64,000 nucleotides of DNA, from assembly GCF_000497045.1 (NCBI RefSeq), contig NW_015961990.1, forward strand, positions 558,001 to 622,000, read 5' to 3'. Position 1 is the first letter of the stretch; every line of letters starts with the position of its first letter. The stretch is from Kalmanozyma brasiliensis GHG001. Its lineage: Eukaryota > Basidiomycota > Ustilaginomycetes > Ustilaginales. Below are positions 19,804-28,544 of the stretch, one piece after another. The position numbers and the translations under genes are program-made. The notes under the pieces are model-generated. The model saw nothing but the letters and a program-made list of their open reading frames with translations, searched no databases and had not been told where the DNA came from.

Positions 19804-20440
19804 GGTGGGCGACGAGACGGCGAATCGATGGCGGTATCGCTGAGAACGTTGCTGCTGTCGGAGTCGATTATCTCATGTTGTGGTCGATGCTGCTGTTGTT
19901 GACCTTGTGGTTGCTGATGTCGAAGGGGAGCGGAGAAAGATAGCCAGCATTCACTGTTCGGCTTGCAAGGCCAGCAGAACAGGCTTTGTGGAGGGATCGA
20001 ACGCGTTTGTGCGCTCTGCTGCCTTGAAATTTTTCGATTCATTTTGGCGAACAAAGCCAATTAACACGTCCGTTTGCTTCTGTGACATTTGAGAAGCGAG
20101 ACTGACACACAGACACGCGACTCGCGCGACGCAACTCCCGATCCAGTCCATGTCAGATCGGGGGCAAATTCATCTTCGATTTCAGACTCTGGAGAAGTTT
20201 CTGAGCTTTGGTCGTCGACCCTTCATCTCATTTCATCCTTCTCCACCATCAACGATCGCAACAACACAACTGCACGATCTCTGCAACGGAGCTCTCTGCT
20301 ATCCGCCGGAATCCCTAGCATACTCACCACAGACGCAGCCCTCTTGCGCTTCTCCTGGTGATCTCTGTCAGGGTCAAGGCCTTTTGTTGCTCCACCAGCT
20401 CTACTCCCTGCACTACACGCCGACTGCGCATTCGGTCAAG
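19804..20440. promoter_or_regulatory. Divergent upstream region EXO1/SMD1
   Basis: 637 bp without a convincing frame. AT-rich around 20020-20060 and CT/CA-rich towards SMD1, consistent with leaders of two divergent genes. Confidence 0.5.
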
Positions 20441-20899
20441 ATGAAGCTCGTCAGGTGCGTTCCACATCCACATCTATCGCATTCCATAAAGCATGTATCA
20501 CTGACACTCGTTCTCATCCCTTGCTGACCACACAGATTCCTGATGAAGCTCAACAACGAGTCGGTGACGATCGAGCTCAAGAACGGCACCGTCGTCCACG
20601 GCACCGTGACCGGTGTCGACATCCAGATGAACACGCATCTCAAGACGGTCAAGATGACAGTTCGCGGTCGACCCGCCGTGACGCTCGATACGCTTTCGAT
20701 TCGGGGCAACAACATTCGCTACTGGATCCTGCCCGACGCGTTGCCATTGGATCTGCTGCTGGTGGACGATGCGCCCAAGCCCAAGGGCAAGAGGAAAGAC
20801 CCGGCGACGAGGGGTGCGAGAGGAGGAGGGATGATGGATAGGGGCAGAGGGAGAGGGAGGGGTGGTGGAATGCGTGGTGGCAGAGGTCGTGGTCGTTGA
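20441..20899 (+). CDS. SMD1: Small nuclear ribonucleoprotein Sm D1
   Basis: Core Sm-ring protein of spliceosomal U snRNPs. Two exons: a 14-nt first exon (20441-20454, Met-Lys-Leu-Val plus two bases) and 20536-20899. The 81-nt intron runs GTGCGT...CACAG, and the split codon AG+A gives Arg, so the protein starts [13 protein letters not shown] as in all SmD1 orthologues. It has 125 residues. Sm1 ([20 protein letters not shown]) and Sm2 ([15 protein letters not shown]) are complete, and the C-terminus is an RG/GR tail, the substrate of arginine methylation and SMN-type binding. It converges with the peroxiredoxin-like gene. Confidence 0.97.
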
Positions 20900-21032
20900 T
20901 CACAGAGCTTCTCGCGCGACCTGAGCGGACGACGCACGATCAACTTAAAACGTGGCGCTTGACACACACACAAACACACAAGCCGCAACACAATTGTACT
21001 TTTAGCATCTCGACAACCGTCTACCATTCCTT

Positions 21033-21635
21033 CTATGCCTGTGTCTGACTCGCTGCAGCCGCAGCATCCCTCGCCTCGACCTCATCCATGAGCTCCTGCT
21101 CGGTTCTCAACAGTCCTTCTGCCCTACTCCCCGCTTCTTGTGGTACATGAATCGGGTAGTCCAACCGCGTAATCTGTCCGCCCTGGAGCAACAGCGTCAT
21201 CCTCCTGAAATACCTCTTTCCCTCCAACTCGAAGCTTGGGATCTCCAGCGCCTGGAGGAGCTCCTCCTTCTCATCCGACAGCAGACCGAAGGGCAGATTG
21301 AGCCGCTGTTTCGCCTCGACCTGTTCGACGTGGGCTTGGGTGGAGAGGCCGAAGATGGCGAGCGAGGGCTGTTTGACCAGCAGCCGCGGGATATGCGGTG
21401 GGATGGAGGTGAGGTGCGGCGTGCAACCAGTTGCACCGGGGATTGTGGACCATGCGGCGGGGGTCGGACGGAGGGGCGAGGCGGTGGACGGGTAGAGGAA
21501 GAGCATGATGGGTTGGCGGAGCGAGAGCGTGAACAGGTCGACCGTAGTGCCGGAGGTCGAGGCGAGGTCGATCAGCGCCGGCAGCGGGTGCCCGAGCAGA
21601 TGAAATGCTGCTCGGTCCTCGATTTCTACTGTCAT
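21033..21635 (-). CDS. Peroxiredoxin-like protein (AhpC/TSA fold)
   Basis: 200 residues from the ATG at 21635; the frame is open further upstream but without family character. The strand QPIMLFLYPS followed by IPGATGCTPHL places the peroxidatic-type cysteine at residue 71, as in the PrxQ-like group that carries PGxxGCTPQ. The second cysteine usually found five residues later (CTPQSC) is replaced, so a 1-Cys mechanism or an intermolecular partner is implied. Downstream are the conserved FGLSTQ strand-turn and a LPFGLLSD segment. The C-terminal 25 residues form an acidic/Ala helix. Thiol-dependent peroxide reduction is likely, but the substrate is unknown. Confidence 0.8.
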   Translation of the reverse strand: MTVEIEDRAAFHLLGHPLPALIDLASTSGTTVDLFTLSLRQPIMLFLYPSTASPLRPTPAAWSTIPGATGCTPHLTSIPPHIPRLLVKQPSLAIFGLSTQAHVEQVEAKQRLNLPFGLLSDEKEELLQALEIPSFELEGKRYFRRMTLLLQGGQITRLDYPIHVPQEAGSRAEGLLRTEQELMDEVEARDAAAAASQTQA

Positions 21636-22295
21636 GATTTCCGCGTGATGCTGGGAGCTCAGTCGGGAGTCTAGATGATGAGAGCTGTGGATCGAAGTGT
21701 CATGCGAGCAGGTCTTCTCAAAGGTGGACCCTGCCCAAGCTCGAAGACTCCGTTGGCCGCGGCGAGAGCAAATCCGCAACCCGAACCGGCCGAAATCACT
21801 TTTTTCTTCTCCCAAAGAACACATCAATTCTTCTCGCTCCTTCTCTTCTCACCATCATCACCCACACATCGTAAGTATCCTGCCGCAGCACCGACGACAT
21901 CAGCTCATATCACCGGCTGATAGAGCACCAAGCGAAGGACGACACTTCAAACAAATCATCTATAATCTGTCAATCCTCCGAAACCATTCTGTGGAGACTT
22001 TGTTTAAAAGAAAGATTACGGACGCTTCCTCTGCTTTTGATGGCGTGCAACCTTGTAGCGATGCAACGGACGGATTGCTGACCTCGCCTCGCTTTTGTTC
22101 TCCTGTCGCTTTTGCGCCTGCTCACGTAGAACCCGTCTCACGGACACACTTCGATGCAATCCACACTTGACACCACTTCTCTCACCGACATGTGTCCAGC
22201 AAGGCGTTCATGAAGCAATCGAAAACAGCCAAGAACGCACTGCACACGCTGTATGGATGTATCGAAGAGATATCTGCATTGCATGTGATCTCCCC
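21636..22295. other. Intergenic with leader-like, intron-like sequence on plus strand
   Basis: 660 bp between the peroxiredoxin-like start and the AP-2 mu stop, both minus-strand genes. On the plus strand 21795-21868 is a CT/CA-rich tract typical of a fungal leader, followed by a possible intron (GTAAGT at 21870, candidate acceptor CTGATAG near 21925). No coding frame follows, so a non-coding transcript antisense to AP-2 mu is possible but unproven. Confidence 0.35.
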
Positions 22296-23579
22296 TCAAA
22301 ATCGGATGAGGTAGCTCCCGTTGCTCCTCGTGAGATACCTCACCCACTTGACGCTCTGGTAGTTGCTCTTCTCAAACACCTTGAGATACCTCACCAGCAG
22401 ACCCGAGCTGGTGAACATCAGCACTTGAAAATCGACCTCGATCGGGGGTCGACTCCACGCCTTCTGCACCGTGGTATTGCTGAGCACTGCGTCCGCGCCG
22501 AAGCTCGCCTCGCCTCCGCCCTGAATGCGTGCGATCTTCCACACAATGTGGTTCTCCGCCGGATCGTACTTGGCTTTGCCCATGCTGACCTGGCACTTGA
22601 CCGTCGAGGCGTTGAGCGGCGTCGGAATGCGCAACACCACATTGGTCGCATTGAGCTTCGAATCAAAGTTGGCCTTGAGGTTGAGCGTGTATTCCACCTT
22701 GGACTTGGAGATCTCCTCGACGATGGCGTGTACTTTGAAGGGCAAGTTGACGTTGGTGGTGGAGCGATAGCGCATCAGCTCGAACTCTCCGTCTGGTGGA
22801 ATGAACGAGATGGATCGATCCGTGTCGTATTTCGAGAGCTTGACGCATTGGTGGAACTGGCAGTCATCCAGCTCGACCGCGTCCACCTTGCCCTTGTTCT
22901 TGTCATTCTTCTCCAGCACCAGCTTGTCGTTCAGCCCGAAGCGGCATTCTGGCATGCCTGTGAGGTAGGCACGCATGAGGATGGCACCGTCCACATCCGC
23001 TCGCAGGATCGTCCCCTTGTTGCTCATCAGCAGGTTGACCGTCTCCACCACATCCACAAACGCCTCGTTCTTCCTATACTTGACGTCTGCTCTCCTCCAA
23101 CTTGTCGCGCCCGTCGCCTGGATGGTGATCTTGCTCGAATCCTCCCTCACCGCCTGCTCCGACTTGACACCTTCGGTGGTGATGTACATCTTGAGCGTGT
23201 CGATCTCCGAGTTTTGCGGGTATCCAAAGTCCAAGACCTCGTCTAGGAGCTCGTAGATGAGCACAAAGTTGTTCTTGACCGCCTCCTCGTCGAATTTGCC
23301 GCCAAAGTACGATCGACCGATGGTGATGACGCGGTAGCAGAACTCGAACACGAGTGCTGCGTTGGCGTTGCACTTGGTGACGGCGACAATGTAGAGGTTC
23401 TCGTGACGCACGTGGAAGAAGCTGGTGGAGCCGAGGGTGATGATGGGCGAGCGTACGTCGGGATTCGAGACGACTTGGATGCGAAAGATGTCGGCGATGC
23501 TGCGTCGAAGGTCGTTGCGAAAGAGACGCGAGATGAGCACCTCACCCTTTTGGTTGAAGATGAAGAAGGCCGAGATCAT
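22296..23579 (-). CDS. APM4: AP-2 complex subunit mu
   Basis: Medium chain of the AP-2 clathrin adaptor that selects Yxx-phi cargo at the plasma membrane. 427 residues, intronless, full length. The N-terminal longin domain (about 1-140) holds FFIFNQKGEVLISRLFR and NNFVLIYELLDEVLDFGYPQNSE. The mu homology domain (about 165-427) holds WRRADVKYRKNEAFVDV, SGMPEC-like TGMPECRFGLND, SISFIPPDGEFELMRYR and KVFEKSNYQSVKWVRYLTRSNGSY. MISAFFIFNQKG and the internal segments fit mu-2 better than mu-1 (which begins MSAIFVLD). The gene lies a few kilobases from AP-3 delta, with no evident operon-like meaning. Confidence 0.95.
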   Translation of the reverse strand: MISAFFIFNQKGEVLISRLFRNDLRRSIADIFRIQVVSNPDVRSPIITLGSTSFFHVRHENLYIVAVTKCNANAALVFEFCYRVITIGRSYFGGKFDEEAVKNNFVLIYELLDEVLDFGYPQNSEIDTLKMYITTEGVKSEQAVREDSSKITIQATGATSWRRADVKYRKNEAFVDVVETVNLLMSNKGTILRADVDGAILMRAYLTGMPECRFGLNDKLVLEKNDKNKGKVDAVELDDCQFHQCVKLSKYDTDRSISFIPPDGEFELMRYRSTTNVNLPFKVHAIVEEISKSKVEYTLNLKANFDSKLNATNVVLRIPTPLNASTVKCQVSMGKAKYDPAENHIVWKIARIQGGGEASFGADAVLSNTTVQKAWSRPPIEVDFQVLMFTSSGLLVRYLKVFEKSNYQSVKWVRYLTRSNGSYLIRF

Positions 23580-24264
23580 GGTGACGAGACGAGCTGCGGG
23601 GTCGAATGGAGTAGAGTCTCCTTATACGTCTTGAGCAAAGATTGTGCGCAGATGGGCAGGAGCGGCCGAGCCAATGATTGGACCCCACCGAGGCAGTCCC
23701 TTTGACCGCAAGAAGTGTTCGTGACAGATGCTGTGCGTCGAAGCGATTGAATAGGCGCCGAGAGGTCGAGATCGTTGGGATTGGCGCGGCCTGATGCGTT
23801 GTGCTGAGAAGGTGAAAAGGAAATGAAGTGTGCGACGTCGAGATGCAGTGACAGGACAAAGGGGTATCGAAAGAGTCAGACAAAGGGCAATGGTCTTGTG
23901 ATGGGTGGTGGTGATTCCGAATGCGAGATGGGAGTTGGAAGATGTGCGAGATGATCAAAGGGAAGAGTGAGCAGAAAGAAAGGGCCGAAGCGTTGTTGGA
24001 AGCACAGCATTATGGGCTCCAGACTGCGCTGTGCTGCACCCTTTGTTCTCGCGCAGCTTTGGGTTTGGCCGAGAGCCGAGTGAAACGCGCTCAAGCCAGG
24101 TCGCCGATTCAACTGCGCAAATGTCATTTTGATCATCACTCATACAGCCTTCCAACCACATCTCACTCTGGATCTTTGTCTTTTGCGATTGCCTACAGTA
24201 TACACCTTGAACTTCTGTCACAATCCACCTTGGTCGTCACTCGCCAGTCGTGCAGCCAAGGTGA
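23580..24264. promoter_or_regulatory. Upstream region of AP-2 mu and of the small membrane-protein candidate
   Basis: No supported gene. Bases 23880-24120 are mixed composition, and 24120-24200 contain short acceptor-like CATACAG and CCTACAG sites that may belong to the unresolved small gene downstream. Confidence 0.4.
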
Positions 24265-24627
24265 CTGCGTCTGCCTCCCAAATCGCCCGCCTCTGCTGTA
24301 TCTAATTTGCCCAAAGTGTGGAAAGCCGCGCACAGCGTGCCCGTTAAAACACCATATCCATTCGTTCTCGGCTCGGACGCGCGCAAAGGGTTGCCCGACA
24401 TCGATGGCACCGGCATGTACGTCGCGATGAGCGCATTTGTTGCCATGATTGCCAGCGAAGGCGTCGTGCGATACGGCGTGCGAGGCTATGGAGGCGCCTG
24501 GCGGCTTGGAACGATAGCCTTCTGCGCAGGGACCTGGCTCGGCTTGTACAAGCGTGGAAACCCTCTGGTAGATACCCGGTCACGCTCTGATAAAGAAGCA
24601 CCGTCTGACTGCCGCAAAGTCTCGTGA
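24265..24627 (+). CDS. Possible 3' exon of a small membrane protein, gene model uncertain
   Basis: The frame is open from 24265 to the stop at 24625-24627. It carries VWKAAHSVPVKTPYPF, then an alternating hydrophobic/Gly stretch (MYVAMSAFVAMIASEGVVRYG and WRLGTIAFCAGTWLGLYKRG), suggesting two short membrane spans. The first ATG in this frame is at 24415, inside the first span, so the true start must be upstream in another exon or frame. A neighbouring frame just upstream (24215-24300) reads SLASRAAKVTASASQIAR, coding-like but offset by one base. I do not recognise the family. Either an unseen intron or a frame error is needed to join the two. Confidence 0.35.
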   Translation: MRLPPKSPASAVSNLPKVWKAAHSVPVKTPYPFVLGSDARKGLPDIDGTGMYVAMSAFVAMIASEGVVRYGVRGYGGAWRLGTIAFCAGTWLGLYKRGNPLVDTRSRSDKEAPSDCRKVS

Positions 24628-24849
24628 AACCGACGGCTCTCACAACCTGTAATGCATTTGACTGATCGAAGTGCACGAGGTGCGGCCTCCCAACGTTGCA
24701 GCCGCATGTCGATGTATGTCCATCCACCACTGTATACCTCCCTTTGCTTTGTCATACCATCACATCAGCGCAGAACATTCAAAGACGAGGATGGGTGGCC
24801 ACAAAGCAGTGTCGATGAAGGCCATTACTGTTTGAGATGCTGTGTGCCG

Positions 24850-25848
24850 TCATACGGCAACCTGTGAAAGTACACGTTTGCGCAATGCTGTTCGCATGAA
24901 GCCGACCACCGCAGAGCACGCACGTAGGCACAGCTCGCGGGCCTGCTCGAGATCTTCCAAATCAACAGCACCTTGCGACTCGGCCAAGATCTGCTCCGAG
25001 ACCTCTTGTGGCCTGGCATCCTTGTCTTGTGCATCGAGCGTTTGCGAGAATGCAAAAGCGAACACATGCGTGCTGAGCGCATAGTCAAGCTCCATGGGTG
25101 TTGGATCCAACAGTACAACGGTCTCTCCGGTGTATCTCTTGTTCGACTTGATGCCGTTCGCGTCGCCGTCCTCGTCCATGTGAGCATCGTCGCCCTCGCC
25201 ATTGTCTTGCTGGTACTGGCGCACCAGTCCTGCCAATTGCGTCTCCGAGATCTCAGAGAGATGACTGTTCTGTCTGAGCACGATTCCTTGCGTCGCTGGC
25301 AGGATTGCACAAGCGCATCCTGCTACGCTCGCTCTTGCAGGAATGCCCGCGTCCAACAACGCCAATGATGCAGCGTTGATCAGTGCGGCTTGCTCTGTGA
25401 CGCTAGGCGGGGAGTCGGGCCCGAGAAGCAGCGGTTGCCTTGCCACATGCCGTCGGCTCGATCCTACGTCAGTGTAGACTGTGTGAGCGGACGATTGTGG
25501 TAGTGGAGGGGATGAGAGCGTTTGCAGCACTACCTGTATCAAGGATCGAGGGTGGTGATGAAGCAGCAGGATGGAGGAGAAAGCGGTCAAGAGCGAGTCG
25601 GATACTGCCTGAGCAGGGATACCGGCCACGCCATGCTGAGGTTGAAAGATGACGTCGAGTGTTGCTCGGTCTGTGAGTTCGTCGCGGATGCGCACTTCTG
25701 ATGGCCCTGAAACGGAAGCTACGACGCTGACGGGACCAAAGGAGAAGGAGGCGCTAGCATCTGAGCGTGCCAACAAGCCGAGCTCCGTCGACAGCGGTCG
25801 AAGAGCGGTAGGGGATGTTCGCCTGGCTGTTGAGGTGGACGCTGCCAT
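24850..25848 (-). CDS. RRP46: Exosome core subunit RRP46 (RNase PH fold)
   Basis: Ring subunit of the RNA exosome, structural rather than catalytic in fungi. 332 residues, longer than the usual 220-250. The family signature ARSDASASFSFGPVSVVASVSGPSEV followed by RDELTDRATLDVIFQP lies at about residues 28-70. The second half keeps NAASLALLDAGIPARASVAGC (about 160-180) and VVLLDPTPMELDYALSTHVFAF. An acidic Asp/Glu insertion (QQDNGEGDDAHMDEDGD, about 213-230) and a C-terminal helix account for the extra length. It is divergent from TIM54, with only 289 bp between the two ATGs. Confidence 0.9.
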   Translation of the reverse strand: MAASTSTARRTSPTALRPLSTELGLLARSDASASFSFGPVSVVASVSGPSEVRIRDELTDRATLDVIFQPQHGVAGIPAQAVSDSLLTAFSSILLLHHHPRSLIQVVLQTLSSPPLPQSSAHTVYTDVGSSRRHVARQPLLLGPDSPPSVTEQAALINAASLALLDAGIPARASVAGCACAILPATQGIVLRQNSHLSEISETQLAGLVRQYQQDNGEGDDAHMDEDGDANGIKSNKRYTGETVVLLDPTPMELDYALSTHVFAFAFSQTLDAQDKDARPQEVSEQILAESQGAVDLEDLEQARELCLRACSAVVGFMRTALRKRVLSQVAV

Positions 25849-26137
25849 GTTGCTTGCTCTACGATCTACTTGCTGGAAGAGCGGTCTCGGAAGGGGTTGA
25901 TGATGACGAGCCAGAAGAAGTTGTTCGTCATTGCTTTCTGATGAAACGTCAAAAAAGTCATTCCGAAATCCGAGAAGAAATTGACTTTTGAGAAGAAAAA
26001 GGAAAATCGACGGAAAAAAGGGTTTTCTGCCCGCACGACTTGTTCCGAACGCTCGTCGAGCTGCCCAACCTCACCATCACCATCATCTTCAATCTTGTCG
26101 AGGCTGAGCAGCACCGAGGCAAGCTGAACCCGACACG

Positions 26138-27991
26138 ATGAGCTCGACTCCGCCCTCACAGCCGCCAGCGACGGCATCGACGTCAACCGCTCCAGGCTCA
26201 TCGACACCTTCTACCTCAACAGCCAGCACCAATGCAGCTGCAGCAGCCAAGCCGCCCAAGCTTCCCCCTCGCGAGATCCCAGCGGTGCTTCGTCCGCTCG
26301 AGTTCATGGGCATACCCAAATCAGTCCTCGCCTGGAAGCCTCGTCTGCCATCGCGCAACTGGTCCATCTTCCTCGTCACCGTTGGCACGCTTTCCTACCT
26401 CTACTATGACGATCGTCGCCAATGCAGGCTCATTCGCGAAGACTACATCGACAAGGTCAAGCATCTCTCCAACGCTCCTATGAAGCCCGGAGAGTGGCCA
26501 CGGAAGATCACTGTCTACGCTACACGCTCGCCCGGTGACGACGACTACGACAAAGCTCTACGTTACTTCAAGAAGTACGTCAAGCCCGTGCTGGTGGCTG
26601 CCGGCATCGACTGGGAGGTCACCAACGGCACTCGTCACGGTGGTCTGGCTCGAGAGCTGCAGAGCAAGATTCAGGAGAGGAGACGCAAGCTTCTCGGCCT
26701 CGAGCCTTGGTTGGACGAGGTGGCGGCCATTTCTCAAACGCCTTTCTCACTCACGCCGCAGCAGGAATTGCAGAGGGAGATCGACGGTGGTCTCGTGCTC
26801 GTCGGCAGGCCGGCGTACAAGGAGTGGGCATGGGCGCTCAAAAACGGCTGGTCAGCGCCGCTCGAGGTGATGAAACGAGATCGTGATGACGAGCTGGCAC
26901 AGGTTCTCGCCGAGGATCATGCCTTCGACGAGCTCCCTGCAGAGCCCTCTTCTTCCTCGACAGCCGAGAGCAGCAGCGCATCACCTGCAAGCGAATTCTT
27001 GGACGAGAAGGACAGGGCTCTGGCTGCACTTGCAGAGTCTGGAGGTGAGGAGGACGGCGCTGGTGCTCCACTGCCATCGCGCTTCGGGTCCGGTGCCAAC
27101 AAACTTGGCGCTTCTCCCTACAATCTTGGCTCGGGTCCCAACGCCTTCAACGGCATGATGGGTCCGTCCCCTGCCGCCGCCGCTCAAGCCGAGAAGCAGC
27201 GCGTCAAGTCGGAAGCAGAAGCTGCGGCTGCTCGTTTGGATCCCAGGCTGCTAGAACCGCCCGCCCAAATCCCAGCTCAACCGCCCATCTGCTTTGTCGA
27301 CTTCTCCAACCTTGTCGGCTGGCGCAACATCCCGCTTCGCATGTACCAATTCTTCCGACAACGTGACAAGGTACGCCACGGTGCCGAGATCGGCCTTACC
27401 CTCGTCTACGGTACTAAGGAGACTGCGCGCGAGTTCCAAGCCGGTCGGGAAGGCACTTTTGTGGGTCAGGTGGCTGAAGTGCCTCCTCAGGGCGGCGACC
27501 TTGACTGGGGTCTTGAGACCGAAGAGCGCTACCCGCCTTACTTCCTCAAGTCGGAAAAGAACCTCGCCGAGGCCAGAGAAAGCTACTACAAAGCGCTGCC
27601 CAAGCATCTCAAAGATGCACGCGATCTGGCCCGAGGACTGCGCGAGCAGAGCAAGATCGAGAAGAACGACCCCAGCAAGACCGAATCCGAGTTGCGAGAG
27701 GAGCGCTTCAAGAAGGAGAAGGAGTGGAGGAACGCCGAGATGGGCTTTGAGATTGTCAGGCCGAGTAAAGGGGTTGAGTGGGACGAGAGGTTCCGAGGCA
27801 GTTTGAGGGTATTCGAGCTGCCAACCGAGGTGAGGCAACAAATTGACCATCAACAGCAACTCAGGAAGGAAGCCAACAAGGAAACGGAACAGAGGCTGGC
27901 AGCGGAAGACAAGATGAGCAAGGAACAGCAGGCTCAGCGTCAAAAGGAGCTCGAAGCGCAGCCCTTGGAGGAGTTGCCCGTTGGACTCTGA
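26138..27991 (+). CDS. TIM54: Mitochondrial inner-membrane translocase subunit TIM54
   Basis: Component of the TIM22 complex that inserts carrier proteins into the inner membrane. 617 residues, intronless. A Ser/Thr/Ala-rich N-terminus is followed by the conserved PPREIPAVLRPLEFMGIPKS (about 44-62) and one membrane span, WSIFLVTVGTLSYLYY (75-90). The intermembrane-space domain opens with YIDKVKHLSNAPMKPGEWPRKITVYATRSPGDDDYD and continues with the WEVTNGTRHGGLA segment. A variable Ser/Ala-rich insertion occupies about 265-385, before PPICFVDFSNLVGWRNIPLR. The C-terminus is a charged helix. The order and motifs are those of fungal Tim54, which is usually 380-480 residues; the surplus is in the variable insertion and tail. 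Confidence 0.93.
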   Translation: MSSTPPSQPPATASTSTAPGSSTPSTSTASTNAAAAAKPPKLPPREIPAVLRPLEFMGIPKSVLAWKPRLPSRNWSIFLVTVGTLSYLYYDDRRQCRLIREDYIDKVKHLSNAPMKPGEWPRKITVYATRSPGDDDYDKALRYFKKYVKPVLVAAGIDWEVTNGTRHGGLARELQSKIQERRRKLLGLEPWLDEVAAISQTPFSLTPQQELQREIDGGLVLVGRPAYKEWAWALKNGWSAPLEVMKRDRDDELAQVLAEDHAFDELPAEPSSSSTAESSSASPASEFLDEKDRALAALAESGGEEDGAGAPLPSRFGSGANKLGASPYNLGSGPNAFNGMMGPSPAAAAQAEKQRVKSEAEAAAARLDPRLLEPPAQIPAQPPICFVDFSNLVGWRNIPLRMYQFFRQRDKVRHGAEIGLTLVYGTKETAREFQAGREGTFVGQVAEVPPQGGDLDWGLETEERYPPYFLKSEKNLAEARESYYKALPKHLKDARDLARGLREQSKIEKNDPSKTESELREERFKKEKEWRNAEMGFEIVRPSKGVEWDERFRGSLRVFELPTEVRQQIDHQQQLRKEANKETEQRLAAEDKMSKEQQAQRQKELEAQPLEELPVGL

Positions 27992-28544
27992 GCGGCACAC
28001 ACAATGCTCGATGCAATCATTTCTGCAAGTCACTACTCTTCTCATCTCCTTATCGGTGTCGGATCTTCGTGGTCTGTTCGTGCTTGTATGAGAAGGATCT
28101 TGGGTCATTTGTTGACCTCTGAGTCTTGACTAACCCTCGAAGAGCTTTGTCGAAAATGAGGCCTGCATACTCGGTCTGGAAATATTCGCGGATCTCGGGC
28201 TGTCCGAAGACCAACACACAGGACACCTTCTGCAACTCAAGCACAAGTCCTTGCTTCCAACTTTCTCACCTCCGACACCCTCCTTCGCCAACGGGCGCTC
28301 ATCGACTCGCAGTTCTTCCGCAGCACCTCCAAGGACTCTAGTGACGCAAGCCAGCATCTTCCGAATCGACGGCGAATCTGCATCAACGCTCTGTTCCAGG
28401 CGGCGCTCGACACCATGCGCAACTCGTCACCCTCTCTTCTCTAGCTTCATCTTCCTCAGCGGCTGCCTCGCCTAACCCCCGACTACAAGGGGCACACATT
28501 CGACGACATTGGCCTCTAGCTGAAAGATCGTATCAACAGGCACC
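27992..28544. other. Intergenic TIM54 to AP-3 delta, with coding-like fragments
   Basis: 553 bp. On the plus strand a possible exon 28011-28085, a weak intron 28086-28142 (GTATGA, branch-like TTGACTAAC, acceptor CGAAG) and a continuing frame would encode a short hydrophobic protein. A second plus-strand frame (stop 28442-28444) has strong C-ending codon use (LLRQRALIDSQFFRSTSK, then LFQAALDTMRNS) but is out of register with the first. A minus-strand frame (about 28250-28050) is also protein-like. No model is consistent, so this may be a small gene with a sequence error or simply chance. Confidence 0.3.

Noticed and set aside
18706..19902. 398-codon plus-strand frame over EXO1
   Set aside because: It lies entirely antisense to the EXO1 nuclease domain, whose motifs are complete; the antisense frame is open because of codon bias and has no domain.
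22095..23246. 383-codon plus-strand frame over AP-2 mu
   Set aside because: Antisense shadow of a conserved gene; Arg/His/Leu-rich with no motif.
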